A stretch of DNA of 64,000 bases from contig SNVD02002434.1 in assembly GCA_013180625.2 (NCBI GenBank), forward strand, positions 310,001-374,000. Reading direction: 5' to 3'. Every line of letters starts with the position of its first letter. Positions within the stretch are counted from its first letter, which is position 1. Of the stretch, positions 36,701-47,158 are shown one piece after another. The notes beneath the pieces are model-generated. The model made no database searches and was not told the DNA's origin. It saw only the letters and a program-made list of their open reading frames with translations. The position numbers and the translations under genes were made by a program. Origin of the DNA: Boswellia sacra. Lineage: Eukaryota; Streptophyta; Magnoliopsida; Sapindales; Burseraceae.

Positions 36701-39521
36701 ATATCCTCAAATCAACATGTGATACAGTAACAGAGATGAACAAGAAAAGTTATTATCACAATGGTTAATGTGAGCAATGAATTAAATTAACAAAAAATGG
36801 CAGATTGATCCCTCTATAATTGGTGGTTGCACATGCATTGCTTGATAGGTTAAGGAGTTCGCTCATCAACAATCAAGTAGGGAAAGATTGATTACAACAA
36901 ATTTTAAAAGCTTAATTATGTGGCTGGTCTATATTCCCTGTAAACCTGATTCCTAAAAATACACAATAGTGCTTCAACTATGAAGTTGGAAAACAAAACA
37001 TGATAAGTGCAGTTTTCTATTCCAAGTAACAAACTTGGTCAACAATACATCTAGCCTTTCACTCTATGATACAAGTTGGAAGAAACTATTGGCAACAATA
37101 AAATAAAATAAGTTCAACCAATATTCAATGAGAATGAAAATCTTTTGACCATCAATGTGCAGGAAATAGCTACTCACATCAGTAATTTTGCCACTTTTGC
37201 TTTTGATTACTTGGACAAGGTAATTTTCCTCCTTCCCATCTTCAGTCAATTGAAAACAACCGACGACAATACAATCACGGCGAACCCACTTGATAGAATC
37301 CACTGATGCAAACATTGAATAAGTACTTTCAGAAGTAGGTAATGCAGAAAGTTTTGAAACAGACTTATGTCAACATAAAAGATTTCTATTTAAAGCATGA
37401 CCTGCACTTCAATTTCCTATTTTTTTTTATAAGCCACTATCATTCATAAACACCTCTTCACACTTTCATATTGCTTTGACAATCAAGAAAAAGCCCAATA
37501 AAACCAAGAGCTTACAAACACAAAACGGTCACTAGACAGAGAAAAGACACAAGTACATGCTTGAATGGAGTTCAATGGAAGGATAAATTAATGAATAGGC
37601 ATTCAAAAACCAAGCGAAATCAATCCATAGAGTATACCAAGATTCCTTTCTATCTAGGAAACAGTGAAAGAAAAACAAAATGGGAGAGAGCTTTCAGAAA
37701 ATTAGACATATAAGAATAAAAAGACAATAAATTGAAAATTAGTGTTACCTTTTACACTGCAGTTAGCATCAGAATCATCAATCCATGACTTGAACGATAA
37801 CGATATGCACAACCTTTCCTCAAATTTAGATGACAGGATGCTAAGAACATTTTTTTTTGCCACAGCAACAAATTTTCCCTTTACACTCCATTCAACTGTG
37901 ACAAAGAAAAATAAAAAAGAAACAAGAGTTAAAAATATTACAAGAAAAAATCAAACCTCTTTTCAACTATAACATGAGAATCTTTTTATATCTTTCTTGA
38001 AAACCATGCTCAACAAGCGCTCCAGACTGGTAGCATGATTCATCATGTTCATGAAATCAGTTTCTTATGCTAGGGCATAAGATAAGGGCTTTCCTATGGG
38101 AATACTACAAAAATGAAACCAATAAGAGGAAATTATATATATATAAAGAGGAAACAATAGAGGATGTAGAGATATTCAAACTCAAACTGTACACGTCCAT
38201 CAAATGATCATGGAGATAAGCACTGTTTAAATAAGAGTCCAACAAAACTAATCATTGATAAGTGAAAATGTCCAAATATTATGAGGCAGAAAGCAGGTAA
38301 AACATACCAGCATCAACATTGTCCATCACATGTTGAAGAGGACCATCAACAACTCCACTATATAGCTTCCCAAAATTTGAAAGAACAAGGAAAGAATTTT
38401 CTGTTTTCTTTGTCCATTGTATGTCCTTGACATGGCTAGATTCATCGAGAGAACATGAGAAAGATGGTTTCACTACCTGAGCAAGGATAACACAGCCGTG
38501 AATGAAATTAAATCAAATGGAACAATAGTTCATAAATCCTTTCCATAACAAATATCAAGCAATTTCAGCCTTTAATCAACATCTCCCTGTGTAGTAAGAA
38601 AACAATTTTGTGCACATTTATGTTTTTTCCACAAGAAAAACAATTTTTTGAAGGTCAAGAAGGATAGATTTTACGAAGGGATCGGTTACCGCATAGTAAA
38701 ACTATGCCTACAAAATTTCTATTCCAAGCAATTTAACATTAGTTCATTTTCAATGCCATTCCATCAGCCATGTGGCAGCCTTAAAATAATGTCACATCAT
38801 CTAGGATGCAAACATTATACAGTGGTATTCTTGTTGTAGATCTACAAATGACAAATTTAGAGTTGATTGCGCCTAAAATCACCTTGTTCAAATTAGTGAA
38901 GTTTTCGTAACAGTTACTCTAAATTGAACTCGATTATGCATAAGGAGTGCAACAAGTTGAACTTCAGTTGAATTGATAACTCATTTTCGGTATCATAAAA
39001 TAAATTTAAAAGAAGAAAAAGAAAAAACCTTATCAAGAAGGGACGGGATCGAAAAGAAATTAATATGTGGTGAACGAGAAAGAGAAACAGCAAGCGTGGA
39101 TTCGTCGGTGGACAAAGCCAGAATGTGAACCCTCTCATAAGGAACATCCACAACACTCAATTCCTGTATACTCAAACCTTTCCCTTTCTCCTTAATCTCC
39201 CTGGCGGCATCAATCACGTCCTCCGTCTTCGCCACACAAAACCCTAAACAAAACAATGCATAAGCAAAAATTTAAATCAATTAAACAAAATTAGAGAATC
39301 AACGTTAAAGACTGACCAGAGGAATGAGCGACGAAGATGAGTTGAGAAGATTGGGAGACGGCGAGAGGAAGAGAGGGAGGATTTTGGAGGTCGAAATGGG
39401 AGTCGGAGTCGTCTTCTTGAGATTTGATTGGAATAGATTCTCCGATTTTTTCGAAAAAGAAATCGGTAGTTTCGACGTGCTCTCCTTCAATCTCTTCTTC
39501 AACTTCGATTGAAGTGGCCAT
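27722..39521 (-). CDS. NUP214: Nuclear pore complex protein NUP214 (LONO1-type)
   Basis: Eighteen exons on the minus strand: 39521-39317, 39243-39029, 38476-38308, 37895-37749, 37302-37178, 36689-36577, 35493-35354, 34847-34682, 34573-33565, 32926-32774, 31914-31857, 31609-31476, 31396-31272, 31081-30739, 30303-30111, 30009-29780, 29720-27944 and 27825-27722. They sum to 5406 nt (1801 aa), close to the ~1.8-kb-codon size of Arabidopsis NUP214. Residues 1-~426 form the predicted beta-propeller. A Ser-rich linker follows, then coiled-coil segments (about 764-1030). From about 1176 there is a Ser/Thr-rich then Gly/Phe-rich FG-repeat tail (FGGSFGN, GGFGTG, GSFGQS). The protein lines the cytoplasmic face of the pore and supports mRNA export. 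The 59-nt intron at 29721-29779 is inferred, because without it the frame is broken. I chose ATG 39521 over an in-frame ATG 27 nt upstream because it opens the acidic conserved start. Confidence 0.9.
29721..29779 (-). other. Inferred 59-nt intron (or frameshift) in NUP214
   Basis: The exon ending SSG (donor GGA|GTACTT) and the long FG exon (acceptor TTTTGCAG|TCT) lie in different frames. Removing exactly these 59 nt restores the frame, and the acceptor has a good pyrimidine tract. The alternative is a one-base deletion somewhere between about 29747 and 29792. Confidence 0.55.
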
Positions 39522-39817
39522 TTGCAGAATCGGTAGCACTAGTATCACGCTCTCAACTCTTCTGTGAGTCTGGGCGGGAACCCAATATTATTTAGTCCCT
39601 CTTCACCTTCAGGGTTTTACGTGTTACATATACTCTCTTAAACCCTCCTTAATCAACTTATTTTATTTAGAGATATCTCATTGGTAACCCTGAGGTTTAC
39701 CCAATTATCAATTTCGTCCCCCACTCTGTACTTAACTTATTTTATTTATTTTATTTTGTTTAGGGATAATGTCATTGGTAACCCCGAGGTTTGCCGTGCA
39801 CCTAACTTGTTTTATTT
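39522..39817. other. NUP214 upstream region with two repeated transposon-terminus copies
   Basis: It holds the NUP214 promoter. At about 39667-39712 and 39757-39800 are two direct copies of the motif (GGGATAAT)...CATTGGTAACCC.GAGGTTT. The same motif forms the left end of the TIR element starting at 39818. Confidence 0.6.
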
Positions 39818-40991
39818 AGGGATAATTTCTTGTGTAACCCTGAGGTTTGCCTTTTTTATGTATGTCCTTCAGTTATGGAAATAGCTTCCAATGACCCCGC
39901 CGTTATCTTCCCTCCGTTAGATTGGATAGTTAATATTGAAATTACTTTTATACCCTTTAATATGTTTTCATGATTCGAACTCACACCATTCAAGAAAACT
40001 TCTTCAAGTTTACCATTGTGTAACTCTTGACTTTAATATACACAACAGTTATTATTTATTGTATTACTGATATTAAAAAATAAAGATTAATGATTAAATG
40101 ATAATTTAGTTAATAATATAAAAAATTAGATATTATATTATACTTTCAAAACATTAAATAATCAACTTATTAATTTGACATAAAATTACTTAATAATTAA
40201 ATTTATTATATTACTGATATTAAGGAATAAAGATCAATGGTTAAATGATAATTTAGTTAATAATATAAAAAATTAGATATTATATTATACTTTTAAAATA
40301 TTAAATAATTAATTTATTAATTTGACATAAAATTACTTAATAATTAAATATATTATTATTTATATAAAAATTTTATTGTTTATTAACTTCTCTAACAAAA
40401 ATTTTACTGTTTATAAAATTTTATGTCAATTCCTCTGTGAAGGACTATCTGACTTCGTCACTGCACACACCCCACGCGGAGACCAATTCTGACAACCTAT
40501 AACCAAAACCACCGTCCACCACCAAACAACACCACCTAAAACCCCATCACCAAGCAACAACATCGATAACTAGGGCATTCTAGAAAATAGAAGTTGAAAA
40601 GGAAGAAAGAAACCGGAGTGTAAGAAGAACAAGAAGGCGAAAATGGGGAAGGAAAAAAAAAAGGAGAGGATTGGGATACCTAGTTCGCAGGAAGAAAGAC
40701 AGAAGAAGTAAGAGATAAAAAATTGTTGTAGGAAGAGACAAAAAAGAATAAAGAGAAAAAGAGGAAAAAGATGAGGACAAAAAAGAGAGAAAGAAAGGTA
40801 TCAGCAAAATGCTGGAAAAAATAAAATAAATGATAAATAAAGTAAGATGTCAAACAAGTTTACTAATATACCATTCCATTCACTCGTGGCAAGAAAACGG
40901 AGGTAACAATAGGGTCATCGGAAGCATTTTAAAACCTGGGAGACATATCAGCAATCAGTCAAACCTCAAGGTTACCAAGGAAACTATCCCT
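39818..40991. mobile_element. Non-autonomous TIR DNA transposon, ~1.17 kb
   Basis: The left end (39818-~39920) begins AGGGATAATTTCTTG and carries GTAACCCTGAGGTTTG, CTTCCAATGACCC and CCTCCGTTA. The reverse complement of the right end (40896-40991) matches it block by block: AGGGATAGTTTCCTTGGTAA, CTTGAGGTTTG, CTTCCGATGACCC and CCTCCGTTT. That gives about 100-bp imperfect terminal inverted repeats with no transposase between them. The long TIR and GGGATA start recall Mutator-like elements (inference). No clear 9-bp duplication was found. The interior holds a 147-bp tandem duplication and a purine-rich tract (40590-40810). Confidence 0.7.
40054..40347. repeat. 147-bp tandem duplication inside the TIR element
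   Basis: Copies at 40054-40200 and 40201-40347 are the same length and nearly identical, differing by scattered substitutions. Both contain ATTACTGATATTAA and GACATAAAATTACTTAATAA. The unit is AT-rich and noncoding. Confidence 0.9.
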
Positions 40992-42249
40992 TTCATTTAT
41001 TTAACAAAAAATAAAGGATGTTTTTGATATTTTATAAACTTAAAAGGGTCCCATCGGACGTCAAATTTTAGAGGAGGTTTATCTTATTTTTAACTTATCT
41101 GTTACTTTGCATTATGCAATCCTATTTTTCGTTAAATATTACAACATTTTGAAGTTTATAAAAGTCATATTTGTTTGAAATTATTGATTTAATAAGATTT
41201 TAATTCTAACCAATATATAATTACTATGTATTATATATATAGTACAATAAAATAAAGATTACTATGTATTACCTATATAATTAATGAATACAAGAAATTT
41301 GATATGTACAAACCTACCAAGGGTGGATAAGGAGTAGGGAAAATGAATATGTACCATGGAGTTGGAGATCATTGACCTCTATTGGGGTGAAGATGATGGT
41401 AGTTTTCATGGAGATGGGACAGAGATGTGATAAAATTTTGATATCGCATTATGATAGGATGGGAATGAGTTTATTACTTTGCACCAAATGTCTACCTTGC
41501 ACCTTACCATTATATATATAAATATAAAATATTTTGTTATTTTTTTTATAGGATAAACTATTACAAATAAAAATATATAAACTTATAAATACTATTTTTA
41601 TCTGACATTTAATTTATTGATTATTGAAAAAATATAAAATTATATTATTATAAAAAATAAAATGCTATATTATTTTGTTAAAATATTAAGTTTAATTATA
41701 TAGAAGATGTTGATATAGAAAATGGCATAGGTTGGGAAAAGTACATCCTGTATGAAGATTCCTCACTCTGCCCTACTCTAAAAAAACCATTAGGAATAAG
41801 CGAATTTGTTAATTTGGGGACTAATTGAAAAGATTAAAAAATTTGGTGGTTATTCAAGCATAATTCTTTGGGAAAATTGAAAAAATAGATAAAATTAGGG
41901 ACCCTAGTTGAAATTTAGACACATCCTCAAAAATTTTCATGTCATAGACAATTTCTTGACAAAAAGACCCAATTACCCTTATGTATTCAATTTTTTTCAG
42001 AGCCTTATTTCTCTCTCATCAGACAAAAATTATGGAAACCCATCTCTCTCTCTTCAGATTTGATTTAGTTTTTACAGAATTTAAATTCGGGATTTTAGTT
42101 TTCGAAGGATTTGTGAACTTATTTAAGGAGAAATAGAGTGTTATAATGTGATTTTTGTGGTTTAATGCTTGTGAAAACCGATGAAACGAGTTGTGAATCT
42201 AGTGTTATATCGCAAAGAAGAAGACACTTGACACTCGACAATAACCTGT

Positions 42250-42365
42250 CGAGTCGTATCGAGTTATGTAATGTCGAGTGTCGAGTGTTTGTCGAGTGGT
42301 GAAATGTTGAGTGTCGAGTGCTTGTCGAGTGGTGAAATATCGTGTGTCGAGTGATTGTCGAGTGA
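42250..42365. repeat. Degenerate GTCGAGTG short repeats
   Basis: Irregular GTCGAGTG, GTCGAGTGTCGAGTG and GTGAAATGTTGAGTG units occur here, continuing past the solo LTR at 43796-43862. Inverted copies next to them could fold into hairpins. Unit spacing is irregular, so this is not a CRISPR array. Confidence 0.8.
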
Positions 42366-42378
42366 TGAAATGTGTAGT

Positions 42379-43793
42379 TGATAGGTGTTTATTTATGTAT
42401 CATTTTCATATCAATTCATCTATGTTTCTTTGTTATAATCCTTGGTATTTTTATGTTTTTGTATGGTTTTGACGTTTGTAGGAGTTTTGGAGGAACTTGC
42501 ACCAAAGTGAAGTAAAACCCTTCATTTTCACCTCTGCTAGTCAAACATCTTCTCGGATTTAATTATATTGATATGCAATGAACCGGATAACATGTTACAT
42601 ATCTTTGGAAAGCTCTCGAAATCTATTTTCTAGAGAAATTTACGGTTCATAAATCGATTCAGTGTACCGAAAGTTATTATCAAAACAGTGTGAGAAGTGT
42701 ATAAATGTAATTCCACAAATCACTGTAGCATGTATAATACGGGACACTGTAGTAGGTTCCTGTAGCAGAGTATATAAACACATTTTAGGGTTTTATTTGA
42801 ATAACTTGAAGAGGTGAGAACGTGGTAGATGCTACAACTCTGGATTTCTTTCATTTCTTGGAGTTCTTGAAAGAGAAAGAAAGCTTAGAAAGAGGAAGAA
42901 CTACAATTCAAAGAGATTTACATCAAAATTGCTAAGTTTTTCCCTTCCGTTTCATTTTCTGGAATGTCTCCATGTTGTATTGTATTTATCACGTTTTTAA
43001 ATATGTGTAACTGAATCTGAATTGGTTGAGGGTGATTTCAAAGCCCTTGATATGATTTTTGTGAGTTGATTGTGCAAGAAGTTGTTATCCAATTCTCTAA
43101 TTGAAGTTGCTTGTATTTTTCCATATCTAATGCTTGTGATTGCTTACTGATTGTATTTAGAATGGCAAACTGAATATAATCTGGTTGTTGTCTATTGCTA
43201 GAGTAGAAATCTTGATCCGTAATTGTCTTGAATTTCTAATCCTTCGTAGCAAAATTGTGATCAGATATTGCAATTGGAGAATACAACCTAAGTTAAATAA
43301 TCCGAGCTTGTGTGTTTATTGCTTAGATCAACCTATCTTTCTTATCGTAATGCATCCATTGAATTAAATTTAGAGAGCTTGTTCTAGGTTGTTTAATGGA
43401 TAGAGATTAAATAAAGAGCCTGTTTTATTTAACAACAAAGTAAGGAAAGATTGGGATAACAGAGCTTGTTGTTATCTACGGTTGATAATTTCAATAGTGT
43501 AATTGGATGACAATTCTATGATTAATTCGCAAATCCATATCTTGTGGCAGAGAATGATCCCTTAACCAGATTTCCGTCAGTGATTAATTCTCACTTCAAT
43601 TAAGTTAGCATTGTGTTATTCTTTACTTGCATTAATATTTCATTAGTTAATCAATCAACAAAAACCCCCCCGTTTATTCTGTTTTTGCTGTAAAATAACA
43701 AATTCAATTAGAATCAATCCTCGTGGGAAAGATATCTTACTTATCATTTTATTACTTGTGCGACTATTATACTTGCTAGTTTCGAACGCATCA
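42379..43793 (+). mobile_element. Solo LTR, 1415 bp, with 5-bp target duplication
   Basis: It begins TGATAGGTG, ends GAACGCATCA (TG...CA), and is flanked on both sides by GTAGT (42374-42378 and 43794-43798). It lies inside the GTCGAGT repeat block of the surrounding TIR element. It is homologous, in the opposite orientation, to the LTR at 59832-61262. A solo LTR with an intact duplication is the usual product of recombination between the two LTRs of one retrotransposon. Confidence 0.92.
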
Positions 43794-44256
43794 GTAGTGT
43801 CGAGTGTCGGATATTTGTCGAGTGTCGAGTGGGATTGTGTCGAGTGATGTTGTGACGACTCAACACAACACAATGCGACACTCGACACTCGACAATGCTC
43901 GAAAAATCAATGAAACCCATCTCCCCCTCTACAGTCAAAAACCAAGGGTAATTGAGTCTTTTTGTCAATAAAGTGTCTATGGCATGAAAATTTTTCAAGA
44001 TGTGTCCAAATTTCACTAAGGTCCCTAATTTTATCTATTTTTTCAATTTTTCCTAATTCTTTAGTTGTTAAAGTTTGAATTACTGCAAATTTTTTTAAAA
44101 TTTCCCCCTTGCCGTTAGGAAGACCCACCCCGAGACTTGCAGTTGGCTATGTAGGCATGAGTGCATTGAATTCACAAGAAAAGTTATACAATGTCTAATT
44201 GCTCATTCGAACAAGGAAAGAATTGTTTTCTTCTACAAGGAAAATTATATATTTGA

Positions 44257-44956
44257 TAGAGGTGACAATTTTTGACACAATACGCGAATACGACTTGACA
44301 CGACATGGTTTAAGCGGGTTTGGGTTTTGACATATTCGTATTCGTGTCGTGTTCGTGTCGAAGATATCAACCCGTTAAATAATCGCGTTGTGTTCGGGTT
44401 GAGAGTCTTCAGCACGCGAACACGATTATAACACAAATACGTTTATGACATGAGTAACACGAATACATATTATATACGATTGACACAATAACACGATTAA
44501 AACTAATATTGACACGATTACAAAATAATATTAAATTTAAAAATGCTAAATTTAATATTATAATTTTAGACATTTTAGTCCCTACATGTATCCAAATTTT
44601 AAAATAAAAATATAATTTTAAAACCTTAAAAATTTTAAAACTTAGGATATTATTATCATTTAACAAAAATTGAAAACCTAATTCTGTAACGGGTCATAAT
44701 TTATTAACGAGTTATAATCGTGTCAATCATGTAAACGTGTCTTAATCGTGTTAAATAAGTCGTATTCGTTTATAACACAAGTACGACCTGTTTATTATTC
44801 GTGTTAGCGTGTCGTGTCATGTTATCTATTTAATAATTGCGTCGTGTTTGTATTGAGCCTTGGTGACATGAATAATAAACGGGTCGTGTTCGTGTTGGAT
44901 CAATCTTTATCGTGTCATAACTCAACACGACCCACGAACACGAATTGTCAACCTTA
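44257..44956. mobile_element. hAT-type MITE, 700 bp, with 8-bp target duplication
   Basis: The termini are imperfect inverted repeats: it begins TAGAGGTGACAATT and the reverse complement of its end is TAAGGTTGACAATTCGTG. It is bounded by a perfect 8-bp direct repeat, ATATTTGA, at 44249-44256 and 44957-44964. The interior is rich in CGTGTCGTGTTCG and its reverse complement, so much of it is palindromic. There is no transposase. Eight-bp duplications are characteristic of the hAT superfamily. Confidence 0.88.
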
Positions 44957-44964
44957 ATATTTGA

Positions 44965-46022
44965 GAATCAAGAAAGAGTTTTATGACATTTATAATTTTT
45001 TATATAAATTAATGTGATATTATTATATAGTTATCATATTATTAATGTAATTACTATAAATAATTTTTTAAGTTACATTATTTGAATATATATCTTTAAA
45101 TTTATAGGAAGAGTTTGTAAATGTAACGTTGTTATTGTTTATGGAAATGATTGCTGGTTAAACATCAAATAAAAAATCGTATATGAGTAGAGTCGTGGCA
45201 ATTAAGAGGGCATGTGAAGTTGTGACTAGAATCAAGTTGGGAGATTTGGCATTGAGCTATTTTCATCAAGTATTGCTCCAAGCTTCCATTTTTTAAACTT
45301 CCATTACCAAGACATTGGTATCATAGCTCCTGCCTGTTGTTTTCTTTAATATCTCATTATTACTAATGTGCTTAGTTTGACTGAAATAAATTGAAAATTA
45401 TTACTGGATCTGCAACATTGAAGTGCTTTCTGGAAAGTGGAAAGCAGAGCAGAATTGAGTTGAAGAAACTTTTCCATTAACCACACTCCGTGTAATTATT
45501 TCCTATAGAGATTTTAAGTACAAAACAAAATCAAGGCAACAAGCCTCTAACAGCAACACTTTCTTCACTCACAATGCCATTACAGAAAATACCTGGCACT
45601 AAAACTCACAAATGTAAAACCTCAGAAACCAACTGAGCTTGGGCGGGTGAAAAGCCTTGTTCACCTCAGCCAAAATAATCGCCAAAACTCAACAACAATA
45701 CATTGAAAACAGCTAACTGTAGTATACTTAGCAGTTGCAGAGGCCTTCTACAGTTTGTTTGTAGATATCCTCAGTTTACCCAGACTATTGATGAAAACCC
45801 AACAAACAACAAACAGTTAGGCAAAAACATGGGAGGTTATGTTAATTAAAAACCCCACCATGATTGTCACCATGTTACAATACTATATATAAATATATAC
45901 CACATACGCATATATGATTAATTTTATGAAACAAAGACTAAAACAAAGTCTTTCTAAATTTAAGTTAGAGGTTAAAGACACAGTTTGGAAGTGTGATCAT
46001 GGTTAGCTAGTGAGTTGGTACT
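44965..46022. other. 3' flank of the expansin gene
   Basis: AT-rich sequence with the presumed 3' UTR of the expansin gene at its right side. I see no other gene or repeat. Confidence 0.45.
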
Positions 46023-46999
46023 TTAGAACTGGCTTCCAGTATAGGTTTGGCCAAAACTCCAGCCGGCTGGAGCCACATTGTTGGAGATGACAGAGCGACC
46101 ATCGCTGGTTGTGACCTTGAAAGACAGAGCTTTACCATTGAGAAAAGAGTTGCTTTGCCAGTTCTGACCCCAGTTCCTGGACATGGCCTGCCAATTACTA
46201 CTATCCGAACCTTTGACGGACACAGAAACCACGTCACCTGCCCCACCAACGTTGGTTATGAGCACAAGATTGAAGTAGGAGTGTCCATTGATTGTGAATC
46301 TGATCCCACCTCTTTTGTTGCAAGCAACCCTGCAACATATATACATATATTATCAACATTAAAACATATAACATAGGCCTAGCTGCCAAATCAAAAAGAT
46401 ATATCTATTACCTCCTGTACTGAACTGGGACTATCCCAGCTTTGTACTGAGCGATTTGTTGGAAGACTGGCTGAGAGAGATCGAAGTGATGAAGTGAAGG
46501 GTTACACCAACCTCCATTGTTATTAGGGAGAGCAGGGTTTGGTGGGCAGAAGTTAGTTGCAGTGACTATAATGGATCCTTGTAAGCACCATCTTTTGTCA
46601 TTTACACATCTGATCTGAAAGCAAGCTCCACAACTCAACCCATTGTTGAACAAAGCAGTACTTAGTGCAGCTGTGTTTGTCCCATAACCCTGGCTGTAAA
46701 GATTTCCGTATCCACAAGCCCCACCTGCATTATTAAAATAACAACCAAAACCAAAAAGATCATTATTTGGACAAAATTTCAAATATACGCAAGATTAGAC
46801 CTATATAAACATAAGAAAAAACAAAAAAGTACACAACAAATTTGCTGTGTATTTTACTTTTTAACTTACCCATTGTCCCAGAAGCATCACTACCTCCATA
46901 GAAGGTAGCATGCGCATTAGTCCACCCACCTCCATAGCCCTCAACTGTTTTTGACATTGTGAACAGTGCTGCTATGATATATCCAAGAACTATTTCCAT
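46023..46999 (-). CDS. Alpha-expansin
   Basis: Three exons on the minus strand, 46999-46870, 46724-46412 and 46329-46023, join to 750 nt (249 aa), the family's normal length and three-exon structure. A signal peptide (about 1-21) is followed by the mature start [20 protein letters not shown]. Next come the double-psi beta-barrel domain with its eight conserved-type Cys, [12 protein letters not shown] with the HFD motif at 123-125, and the CBM63-like C-terminal domain with conserved Trp residues ([15 protein letters not shown]) ending GQTYTGSQF. Expansins are secreted and loosen the cell wall non-hydrolytically at acid pH. I started at MEIVLGY because it gives a proper signal peptide. The open frame upstream of it is 5' UTR. 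Subgroup within the EXPA family is not assigned. Confidence 0.97.
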
Positions 47000-47148
47000 T
47001 TTCTCGATCCCCAAGGAGAAATCTAGAAACAGAGTGGGAAGAAGAGAGTTTGAAGCAATTAATATAGAGTGGAGGGGGAAAGGTGGATTGGGGCTCACAA
47101 GTGAAGCAACAAGAGAGAGGCTATGAGAAGCAAGTGAGGAATTCAAAT

Positions 47149-47158
47149 GTTTATATAG
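47149..47158 (-). promoter_or_regulatory. TATA box of the expansin gene
   Basis: CTATATAAAC on the minus strand, about 150 nt before the ATG, matches the plant TATA consensus. Transcription would start near 47120. Confidence 0.65.

Larger units (their letters stand above)
41796..44111. mobile_element. Long-TIR DNA element with GTCGAGT repeats, split by a solo LTR
   Basis: The left arm (about 41813-41985) and the right arm (about 43935-44102) are reverse complements over about 170 bp. Shared blocks are AAAATAGATAAAATTAGGGA, AAATTT.GACACATC, ATTTTCATG.CATAGACA and TTGACAAAAAGAC.CAATTACC. Between them are degenerate GTCGAGTG repeats at 42250-42365 and 43796-43862, with inverted GACACTCGAC copies beside them. 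Candidate 9-bp flanks CCATTAGGA (41787-41795) and CCGTTAGGA (44112-44120) differ at one base, which would fit a Mutator-like duplication. Removing the nested LTR leaves about 0.9 kb and no coding region. Confidence 0.7.

Noticed and set aside
43185..43367. 60-codon frame with a similar frame at 60256-60471
   Set aside because: The similarity is explained by both lying in homologous LTRs; there is no evidence of a conserved small protein.
42250..43862. GTCGAGTG repeats as a CRISPR-like array
   Set aside because: Spacing is irregular, units are degenerate, and the setting is a plant transposon interrupted by an LTR.
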